NCBI RefSeq assembly: GCF_045679555.1 | Contig: NC_092122.1 | Span: forward strand, 13,817,506-13,881,505 | Direction: 5' to 3' | DNA from: Salvelinus alpinus | Lineage: Eukaryota > Chordata > Actinopteri > Salmoniformes > Salmonidae | Length of the DNA stretch: 64,000 nucleotides | In this document: positions 23,723 to 33,306 of the stretch, piece by piece | How the letters are laid out: every line of letters begins with the position of its first letter | Position numbering within the stretch: position 1 is the first letter of the stretch | The notes under the pieces: generated by a model | What the model saw: only the letters and a program-made list of their open reading frames with translations | The model's database searches: none | Told to the model about the DNA's origin: nothing | Position numbers and translations under genes: made by a program

Positions 23723-26700
23723 CGAGGGATCCAAGTGTGTACAGTTTGAAGCCATGAGCCTTGGATTCAGTGAAGTTCACCGTCCCTCCACAGTTTCCTC
23801 TGTGACCGAGCCCATGTGCGTACTCACCACAGAGTGGGCGTGGTTCTGGGAGGACGAGTACGGCAAATGGGTCCAGTACGCATCCATCGTAAGTGGTGTA
23901 AAACACTCAAACAGGCTGATGTGTTATGAGGACAATAATAGAGATAGTAAACTGTTATTCCCCTTGAATTTGAGTTTTTTTTCTATAAATCACAGAAAGA
24001 GATGCACAGATTGTCATCCATCACCAGTGAAGACCTTGAGAAAAGGTTCCAGGAGGATCAAAGTGCTGTGGTGAAGTTCACTGCAGGCCAGCAGTCTTAT
24101 GAGCTGAGTTTCAGAGGTATAACACATCAACACTCTTGCACAAAATATATTTAATTTACAACAGACATGGTTCAAATAGTTATTCTCATAATTACAGACA
24201 TGATGCAAAAAAACAAAAGATACGGTACTGTAAGGATGGTCAGGCGTCATCCTGTGTTTGTTTCAACTGCAGACAGCAGGTAATGTACGGATGAGGAGGA
24301 ACTAAGAGGATGGTCACCATGTTCTGTATTTAACCTAATAAACACTCACAATTGCATAATCAATATTTGGATAATAAGTGGAGAAATAAATATAGGTATT
24401 CAATTGAGCTACTTATTTTCTTAGTGTTGTATGTCATGTTTCCTTCTATATTTATCCTCAGGACAAATAGAACATGCAACTCCTCTCAGAATTTCAGAGA
24501 TGTTCCTGGATTTTGGGACAAGTCTGCCATACCTGACATTGGATATAAGGTCACTTGTTTACATGTGGTTATTCTGCTTAGGCTTACAGGAAGGTTAGTG
24601 TTCAACGTTTTGTTTAAGCAGTGACAACTATTTTGTTTTCCCCTCCTGCAGACAGTCACTCTCCTGAGTTCTGACAGGGACTATCAGAAGGTCCAGAGAC
24701 TTTTCAACAACACCATGAGGGGCTTCCAAATCACCAGCATCGAGAGGGTCCAAAACAGGGACCTCTGGGAAGTCTTCCAGTGGTATGTTTACATCAACTC
24801 TCACACACAATCCTAGCATGTTACTTCCAAACTACTATGTAAAGCCTGGCTTGAACAAGATTATGAGGAAGCAGCTAATGTTTTTACCCCTGTTTTTTTA
24901 GGAAAAGAGATTTAATGAAGAAAAACAATTGGGGTAAAAACAGCAAGGAGCTACATCTCTTCCACGGAACGGACCCAAAACACGTAGACGCCATTTGCAG
25001 AGATAACTTCGACTGGAGGCTGTGTGGAACCAATGGAACTGTGTATGGCGAAGGTACCTCATGTTAACCAACTGTCAGAAGTGTAGTCAGATTTTAGAAG
25101 CAGTCATGATCTCATTATAGTCTGTCACTTTGTTTTACTGATGATCTTCTCTGTTTGTTTAAGGGAGTTACTTTGCCAGGGATGCCAAGTACTCACACTG
25201 CTTCATCAGCCACTCAGGAGTGAGGTCCATGTTTGTTTGTCGGGTGCTTGTTGGTGACTACACACGAGGGAACTCGGACCTCCGTCGCCCCCCTCCAAAA
25301 GGCGAGGGAAATCCCACTTTCTATGACAGCTGTGTGGACAATGTCCTGAACCCATCCATATATGTGGTGTTTGAAAAGCACCAGGTGTACCCTGAGTTCC
25401 TCATCAGGTATGATGATGGCGTCATGCACTTGTCCTCTTCGGCTCCAGCTCCTCCCAAAACTGTCTCTATCCAATCCACTTACATAGTCCAATACCCAAC
25501 ATCCAACCGGATTCAAGCAGCAGCTGCTGCTACGCTGTCAAACTCTCGAGTTCCATCCACTTCCACTTTGAATCCATCTCAAGCAGCCACCACTTTCTCT
25601 AATCCAACCAATTCTCTTCCCCCTTCACGTCTCCCAAAACCTGCCCAAACCTCATTGGGATTCAGTCAATCTGCAGTCATCATGAAGCCAGCCCCAAGTT
25701 CTCAATTGGTGGATACCACCCTAGGCCAAGCTAATTGGTCTTACATTCCCTCATTCAGCAAACTCCCTCATAAACTTATTACCCAAGCCAGCACCCCCTC
25801 TCGTACACCCACTATCCCACCCAGCACCCCCTCTTGTACACCCACTACCCCCTCTTATACACTACCTACCCCAGCCAGTACCCCCTCTTATACACGCATT
25901 ACCCCAGCTAGTACCCTGTCTTATACACGCGTTACCCCAGCCAGTACCCCCTCTCGTAAACGCACTACCCCAGCCAGTACCCCCTCTCGTACACCCACTA
26001 CCCCAGCTAGTACCCTGTCTTATACACGCGTTACCCCAGCCAGTACCCCCTCTCGTACACGCATTACCCCAGCCAGTACCCCCTCTCGTACACCCACTAC
26101 CCCAGCCAGTACCCCCTCTCGTACACGCATTACCCCAGCCAGTACCCCCTCTCGTACACCCACTACCCCAGCCAGTACCCCCTCTCGTACACCCACTACC
26201 CCAGCCAGTATCCCCTCTCGTACACCCACTACCCCAGCCAGTACCCCCTCTCGCACACTCACTCCCCCAGCCAGTACCCCCTCTCGTACACCCACTACCC
26301 CCTCTCGTACACCCACTACCCCCTCTCGTACACCCACTACCCCAGCCAGTACCCCCTCTCGCACACTCACTCCCTCAGTCAGTGCCCCCTCTCGCACACT
26401 CATTACCCCTGGCACTGCCCACACTCGCACACTCACTCGCTCAAGCAACCCCTTTCGCACACTCACTACCCCTGCCAGCCCCCCTTCTCGCACACTTTCC
26501 CGTTCAACTGACACACCCGCTCAGGCTCACACCAGCTCAACGACCACTACTCACAGTCTCCCTGCCAGCAGTACCTCTCACTCACTATCCCCTTCATACT
26601 CATTGAGCACACCTTACCACACACCTTCTCACTCATCATACACCCCCACTTCCACAGACTCTTCCACGCTTTTGGGGTCTCACCACTCCACATCGACCAC

Positions 26701-26785
26701 TACTTCTGACACATCTGCTACTATCACATCATCTAGAGTGCAGGAGTTAATTAAACATTTTGGTGGTCAAAGCTCAACCTGTTGA
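23723..26785 (+). CDS. PARP12-like mono-ADP-ribosyltransferase, gene A (5'-decayed; WWE2 + PARP + PST tail)
   Basis: Seven exons join in phase: 23723-23888, 23996-24116, 24198-24279, 24462-24549, 24652-24782, 24902-25053 and 25164-26785. The first in-frame Met is at 23754, giving 776 residues. The exons encode a WWE domain ([17 protein letters not shown]), a linker with GTVRMVRRHPVFVS, and a PARP catalytic domain with the His-Tyr-Ile arrangement ([39 protein letters not shown]). That arrangement is typical of mono-ADP-ribosyltransferases such as PARP12. After the catalytic domain come about 440 residues rich in Pro, Ser and Thr. Exons 1-3 were not found and exons 4-5 are dead, so the gene is a pseudogene, or starts in exon 6, or uses an unseen 5' exon. 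The open frame through seven exons argues that decay, if any, is recent. AATAAA at 27174-27179 is a plausible polyA signal. It lies tail-to-tail with gene B. Confidence 0.82.
25780..26490 (+). repeat. In-frame 33-bp coding minisatellite (Pro/Ser/Thr tail, gene A)
   Basis: The unit encodes about 11 residues, [11 protein letters not shown] with variants (SYTRV, SRTLTP, SHIL). About 18-20 full or partial units lie in one exon with no frameshift. Shortened units (ACCCCCTCTCGTACACCCAC) occur near 26280-26340. The same repeat is in gene D's last exon and in both truncated tails at 60.9-62.3 kb. Confidence 0.92.
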
Positions 26786-27173
26786 CAATTTGTAGTGTTT
26801 CTGAATGATAATTGCATTTTCATGTTAAATATGCATAGTTGGTGTGTTAAACCCTTGCAACCCTTACAACAAACCAGAATGATGTTCAACACAGGAGGTT
26901 GGTGACACCTTAATTTGGGAGAACAGTCTTGTGGTAATGACTGGAGTGGAATAGGTGGAATGGTATCAAACTCATAGTTTCCAGGTGTTTGATGCCATTC
27001 AATTTCCTTCGTTTTGGCCATTATTATGAGTCGTTCTCCCCTCAGCAGTCTTCTGTGACGTTCAACTAGTAAAAAGGAATATCATGAGCACGTTTCCTTT
27101 ACTCTGGGACTTCTGGTCTGCTGACACATTTTGTAAAGTAGTTGGATTTCTGTGTTTTCTGTGTATTCAACTA

Positions 27174-27179
27174 AATAAA
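27174..27179 (+). terminator. Candidate polyadenylation signal of gene A
   Basis: AATAAA 389 bp after the gene A stop. The corresponding 3' flank is shared with gene D and with the duplicate at 61.25-61.6 kb, so it predates the duplication. Confidence 0.55.
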
Positions 27180-27410
27180 CTAAATGACCAATAGAAAGTA
27201 ATTGACTGGATGTTTGTTTGACTAATGGTGTGGAGTAATGCAGAAGAAGTAGGGTGCAGTTCAGCAACATCACCCCTAGGGGGAAGAAAACACCTTAAAA
27301 AGTATACTTTTTTTTTTTTAATGCAGTTGTGCATTCAGAAACAACCATGACTGCATTTACACAGGCAGCCCAATTCTGATTATTTTGTCAACACTGTCTG
27401 AACTACATGA

Positions 27411-27545
27411 TATGCCATTTATCAGACTCTTTTATCCAAAGTGATTTACAGACATGCATGCATTCACTTTACGTATGGGTGGTCCAGGGAATAAAAACCA
27501 CTACCCTGGTATTACATGCGCCATGCTCTACCAACAGCTAAAAAG
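27411..27545 (-). mobile_element. tRNA-derived SINE relic
   Basis: On the minus strand TGTTGGTAGAGCATGG resembles an A box, and GGTTTTTATTCC, about 30 nt later, a decayed B box (GGTTCGATTCC). The anticodon-like loop reads CATGTAA. A tail containing CACTTTGGATAAAAG follows. This is a widespread teleost SINE derived from a tRNA, here between the 3' ends of genes A and B. It is not a functional tRNA gene because the acceptor stem and B box are damaged. Confidence 0.7.
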
Positions 27546-27641
27546 GACACATTTTAAAATAAAGTCCATAAATACAATTTATTTATACATAAAAAGGTAA
27601 TTTCCCCCTAAATTTCAAAAGAAAAAATTGACTACCAAGAT

Positions 27642-30600
27642 TTATAGATTATCTAGTGATGCCATAGATTTACTTTTTGCTTTCATTTTAGTAAACTGTG
27701 ATCTTCTTGTCCTTGATGGAGGTGCGCGTGGTATGGAGGTCATAGAGCCGACCCAGGGTGGTGGATGAGAGACGTAAGTCATCAGACCTGGCTGAAACAA
27801 TGGATGTGTCAAGGAGTTCAGGGAGCCAAACTGTGCAGAAGCATGTGTCAAGGTAGGCCTGGGGGTTCTCTGTCCTGTTGGGCAAGGAGATCTGAACCTT
27901 GCATTGTTGGGCAGCACAGGGGTGGCTTGTGAGTGTAGCATGACTGGAATAGGTTGCCAGTGCATTTTGTGGTGGCTCTGGTTTTGGACAAAGTTAGATG
28001 ATGGAACATAGGTCTCAGGCCTGGACCCTTCCCTGTACTGAATAAGGTACTCTGGGTAAACCTGGTGCTTCCCGACCACCATAAATACAGAGGGGTTGTA
28101 GATATCATCCACACAGCTGTCATAGGAAATGGTGTGACTTCCATCTTTTGAAGGGGGGCAGAGGTAGCTGGAGTGTCCTTGCGTGTAATTTCCCACCAGC
28201 ACACGACAAACAAACATGGACCTGACTCCTGACTGGCTGGTGTAGCTGTGGGAGAACTTGGCATCCTTAGAAAAGTAGCTTCCTGGAAAGAGATGGGTTA
28301 GAATTAGAACAATCACAGTGACAGTGTGACATTACAAAGACATTTGTTCTGTCAACTTTTCCACTGTATTTCCACAATGTGACGTGAAAGAATAGAAAAA
28401 AAGGTGTTGTCCAATGCCATTTCCACGTAACATAACAAATTCTTATATAAACTTAATCTATTAAATATCACATAAAATACAGAACTCACCTTGCCCATAG
28501 GGTGTTCCTTGTGTTCCACCGATCCTCCAGTCTATGTTCTGCAGGCATATAGCGTCCACGTGTTTGGAGTCTGTTCCATGGAAGAGCTGCTTCTCATTGT
28601 CCTTCCCTGCGTTTGTCTTTCTCATCACATCTCCTTGCCTTGGGAGAGGAACAACAGATTCATTTGTCAGTATCTTTATTGGCATGCCACCTCAGCATTT
28701 GCGAGTGTCTGCTCGTTTGCTACTAGAATCTAAGTACCAGTTACCATTAACATGTTACATCTGTTTGTATATGTTATGTTGTAACTGCTTTGATTAATGC
28801 AGACAATATGAACATATTTCTTGGGTAGATTACATTTCTTTTGGCATGAGGAGTTGTGATTCTTACCACGAAAAGACCTCCCACAGGATCCGATTCTGCA
28901 CCCTCTCAATACTCTTCACACTGAAGCCAGTCATAGTATGATGGAAAAGATCCAGAATATTCTTGTGCTCAGCTGAGGAACTCTGCAGAGCAACCCTCTA
29001 GAGAGAATGCATTTGAAAAGAACATACCTTTACCAATGTAATAGCTTTATAATGCACTGCCTTCTGACCAGATTGAAGATCTTATGAGTTAAAAAGTGAT
29101 AATGAACCTTGAATCCAGTTTCAGGTACTGAAGATTTATCCCAGTGACTGGGTAAAGCTTTGGATTTCAGCAGGCAGTCATCAGAGTCTTTTTTGCTGAG
29201 GATGAGTAGAGAAAGTTAGACAGCATTATAATAAAATACAATCAGTACAGTATAATCTTATCCACCTGGCAGCTCTCTCTCCTAATTCATATCCAATAGC
29301 AAAGTGATCCCGGGGACCGAGGTTACTGTAGTCTACTCTACAAGGTCTCTTACCAAAGCGTGTTACTAGCATCATTAGTATGCCCGATTGCCTGGATGTT
29401 GCGGTAGGTGGACAATATGGATGCCACCAGTTCATTAGGTACTCCCCTCTGCTGCAGGGTGTTGAGTGGGTGGGGCTCGTAGAAGTCGTGAGACCTGCCA
29501 CAGTCCACGTCTGCAGCACAGGTTCCTGTAATGTAGCGCTCACAGACGTGGAGTCTTCTGCAGCTCCCTTTGTCAGGACAATAGCCATACTCTCCACTAC
29601 CTTTGTTGTATGTGAAGCAAACCTGGAGACAAATACAGACCACTCCTGATGAGGGCTTGATAAGGACATTGGATAAGTGCAAACTCTGTTTAAGTGCATC
29701 AGTCCCAATTCAAATACATCATTTTTATAGATATTCAAATTCCCAATTAAAATACATCATTTTTACACGCTCAGTTTAGTACACATACTTGGATGATAGC
29801 CTCAAGTCTGTGCATTCATCAGTAGTAAATTTGGACGTGGGGAAATACACATTGAATATACAATGCCTGTGAATCAAAAGTAAGAATCAGCTCATGTTCC
29901 CTGCTGGCGTTGCATCTTTAAGTGTGAATTCAATGTAATTGAAAAGTGGCTGACATAAACATTCGGAAAGTATTCAGACCCCTTGACTTTTTCCACATTG
30001 TGTTACGTTACAGCCTTATTCTAAAATTGATTAATTATTTTTCCCCCCTCATCAATCTACACCCAATACCGACAAAGCAAAAACAGGTTTTTAGAAAAAT
30101 ACGGAAATATGTCATTTACATAATTATTCAGACCCTTTACTCAGTACATTGTTGAAGCATCTTTGGCAGCGATTACAGCCTTGAGTCTTCTCCCATTCTT
30201 CTCTGCAGATCCTCTCAAGCTCTGGCAGGTTGGATCGGGAGCATCTATGCACAGCTATTTTCAAGTCTCTCCAGAGATGTTAGATCGGGTTCAAGTCCGG
30301 GCTATGGCTGGGCCACTCAAGGACATTCAGAGACTTGTCCCGAAGCCACCCCTGCGTTGTCTTGGCTGTGTACTTAGGGTCGTTGTCCTGTTGGAAGGTG
30401 AACCTTCGCCCCAGTCTGAGGTCCTGAGCACTCTGGAGCAGGTTTTCATCAAGGATCTCTCTGTACTTGCTCCATTCATCTTTCCCTCGATCCTGACTAG
30501 TCTCCCAGTCCCTGACACTTAAAAACATCCCCAAAGCATGATTCTGCCACCACCATGCTTCACCGTAGGGATGGCGCCAGGTTTCCTTCAGTCGTGACGC

Positions 30601-32076
30601 TTGGCATTCAGGCCAAATAGTTCAATCTTGGATGTCATCAGACCAGATAATCTTGTTTCTCTTGGTCTGAGAGTCCTTTAGGTGCCTTTTGGCAAATTCC
30701 AAGCAGGCTGTTATGGGCCTTTTACTGAGGAGTGGCTTCCATCTGGCTACTCTACCACAAAGGCCTGATTGGTGGAGTGCTGCAGAGATGGTTGTCCTTC
30801 TGGAAGGTTCTCCCATCTCCACAGAGGAACTCTGGAGCTCTGTCAGAGTGACCATCGGGTTCTTGGTCACCTCCCTGACCAAGGCCCTTCTTCTCTAATT
30901 GCTCAGCTTGGATGGGCGTGCAGCTCTAGGAAAAGTCTTGGTGGTTCCAAACTTCTTCCATTTAAGAATGATGGCGGCTCTCTCTCTCTAATTCCTTCCA
31001 CCTCATGGCTTGGTTTTGGATCTGACATGCACTGCCAACAGTGTGACCTTATATAGACAGGTGTGTGCCTTTTCAAATCATGTCCAATCAATTGAATTTA
31101 CCACAGGGGGACTCCAATCAAGTTGTAGAGACATCTCAAGGATGATCAATGGAAACAGGATGCATGTGAGCTCAATTTAGAGTCTCATAGCAAAGGGTCT
31201 GAATGCGTTTGTAAAAAAGGTATTTCTGCTTTTTCTTTTTAATGCATTTGTAAAAATGTCTAAACTGTTTTTTCTTCGTCATTATGGGGTATTGTGTGTA
31301 GTTTATTGAGGATAATTATTTTTAATTTTTTTAGAATAAGGCTGTGACGTAACAAAATGTGGAAAAAGTCAAGGGATCTGAATCCTTCCCGAATGCCTAT
31401 AACGCACATACTGGGGGTAAAAGGGCGTTGTCATTCTGCAGCAGTAATGTACAAAGCTCCTTCCTGTCCAGTTCCTCCAGATAATGCTCTCTCAGGACTC
31501 TGATGTTATGCTCTGATGTCATCTCATGGCAGAGACGGCATCCTTGTCTGGAAATCACAAGAACGAGAGGCGATTTCTTATTAAGCTCTTTAAAACATAT
31601 ATTAGGTTTTCCTTAAATGTCAAATCTACAAACTGCCATGAACCTGTAGCAATTGACATTTGTACTGTAGTGCATTACCTGTCACATTCTGTAAGTCCAC
31701 ATGAATTTAGAACATTTCAGAAATAATAGTAGAATTAATAGAAGTAATATGACGGGTAAATAACTTCCGGAGTAAAAACAAACAGTAAAGTAAAAAAAGT
31801 TTACCTCTCATTGGATGGACATGTTCCATACAGATAAAACTTACACAGGTGTAAATTGCTGCAGCCACTACATCCATTAGCTCTGCATAACCTCATCTTC
31901 GTCTTGGCAACTATCAGTTTGTTTCCCTTAGAGACAGCCCTGGTAAACATCTCCTGATTCCCTAAAACACTTTCCAGGTCATCTTCCATCGTGCTAATGT
32001 TGGCATGTAATTCTCCCAGCTCAAAGGACCCATCATGGGCACAGAGGACCTTGTAGATCAGAGCTGTTGTATCCAT
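27642..32076 (-). CDS. PARP12-like mono-ADP-ribosyltransferase, gene B (zinc fingers + PARP, no WWE)
   Basis: Seven exons on the minus strand join in perfect phase: 32076-31805, 31547-31412, 29622-29354, 29195-29108, 28997-28867, 28638-28490 and 28282-27642, giving 561 residues. The start chosen is MDTTALIYKVLC at 32076, matching gene D's [12 protein letters not shown]; an upstream in-frame Met at 32085 is possible. Exons 1-3 carry four CCCH-type fingers as in ZAP/PARP12 (CSGCSNLHLC; CKFYLYGTC...CRLCH; CPDKGSCRRLH; CERYITGTCAADVDCGRSH). Exon 3 then splices directly to the exon equivalent to D's exon 9 (ALPSHWDKSSVPETGFK), so finger 5, both WWE domains and the linker are absent. The catalytic domain keeps His-Tyr-Ile (LFHGTDSKHVDAIC, GQGSYFSKDAKFSH, HQVYPEYLIQY). 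A 130-residue Pro/Ser-rich tail without tandem repeats ends the protein. Intron 2 holds a Tc1 element. The tail-side polyA signal is likely the AATAAA complement near 27579. Confidence 0.88.
29957..31397 (-). mobile_element. Tc1-like transposon copy 2, in intron 2 of gene B
   Basis: About 1.44 kb of the same family as 12789-14346, in minus orientation. Its ends are degenerate (ATTCGGAAAGTATTCAGACC on the left, GGGATCTGAATCCTTCCCGA on the right). A transposase relic includes [19 protein letters not shown] and a SPDLNPI motif at 30280-30534 and an N-terminal part near 30622-30882, in different frames. It sits about 13 nt inside the intron from the exon 2 donor. Confidence 0.88.
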
Positions 32077-32444
32077 GTCAGTCACCATAGGACACCTGGC
32101 TGTTGGCACTCGCAAAACTGTACATATATTGTCAAATCTGAAGTAGAACTTTGCCCTTCATTAACTACAAAACAGGTGACCAGCATGCGACAAAACCATT
32201 TCTGACTAAATGAAACTTACAGCATATGTAACCACTCCCCTATTATGAAGGTAGCCAAGTATAACAAACAGGCAATGGAACACACTGACAGAACACACCC
32301 TTTTAAATACGTCACATTGAACTCTGTCCCAGTGGCATGTGGAACCTTCATTTACATCACAATAGGCCTGCTAGACACACAGGAGCAGCAGTAGTGAGTC
32401 ATTGATTCAGTTTAATGTCAATAAAGACATTTCTGACATTGTGT

Positions 32445-32960
32445 TGTGGAAATTCAGTCCTGAGAGAGACTTGGTCATTTCTTCAAACAATCATCTTAAT
32501 TTAATATTGATTAATTATTGCAATAATGAGACCGTCAGCCCACCAGTCTTTACTGGCTGAGAGTCTGAATCATACACATAATGCACAGTTCATATAGCTA
32601 ATACCCAAAATGCTTGGTTCCACCCCTCCCATATAGACTGGGGGGCACCGTAAGCCACTTTGGGCTCATCCTGTCTTTATCTGCCCCTGGCGTTATCTTA
32701 ACCCCCGACCCTGGCCTAATTTCCCAGGTCTGGTTGTCTAAGAACCATTGAGGCCTTTGTTCCACTCCTCTCTATCCCAGTTACAACCACCCCACATCCT
32801 GTCACTGGAATGCCAGCTGTAGGTTTTATCACAAGAAAGCTAGAGTGGACACCATAAAACACCATAAAACTCAGCATCAGCAGGACAGATATCTCACTGT
32901 TTAGGGAAATAATTGTTAAATATCCAACAAATAAGGTGAATACATAATTTTTCCATCACA
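32445..32960 (-). mobile_element. Solo LTR between genes B and D
   Basis: 516 bp bounded by TGTGGAAATTCAG and TTTTTCCATCACA (TG...CA in either direction, with similar inverted ends TGTGATGGAAA and TGTGGAAA). It is flanked by GTGT at 32441-32444 and 32961-32965 (GGTGT). The duplicated copy of this intergenic region near 60.2 kb lacks exactly this block and reads CATTAGGGTGTTTCC, an empty site. No gag or pol is present. Confidence 0.75.
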
Positions 32961-33306
32961 GGTGTTTGAAAATCTCTTAGAAAAGAGTAGACTTGTCCAA
33001 AAAACATCCAGAATCAATGGTTTTATGAGTTTAAAACACAGAAATCAAACTTGTTTCATTTACAAAATGTATGGACTGTGTCAGCAGACCTGAGTAAAGG
33101 AAACATGCTCATCAAATTACAAACGTCTGCTTCGTTGTGAACAGCTTTACTATTGTTAAGCCCCTACAGGTAAAGATACACAGCTATACTACATCTTTAA
33201 TTTGCAAATGCATTATCCTTCATAATTTTAATACATTTTCTGTTTTGAAGATTTGAAGTTCGCCATCAAAACATTCTACTTACTGCTCCACCCTGACAAA
33301 GGCAAG

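Noticed and set aside
26020-26514. Antisense ORFs (Val/Gly/Glu-rich) opposite the PARP tails
   Set aside because: Mirror frames of the 33-bp minisatellite; they appear opposite every tail copy and have no conserved start.
27411-27545. A tRNA gene on the minus strand
   Set aside because: The A box is present but the B box is mutated, the acceptor stem does not pair, and a SINE body follows.
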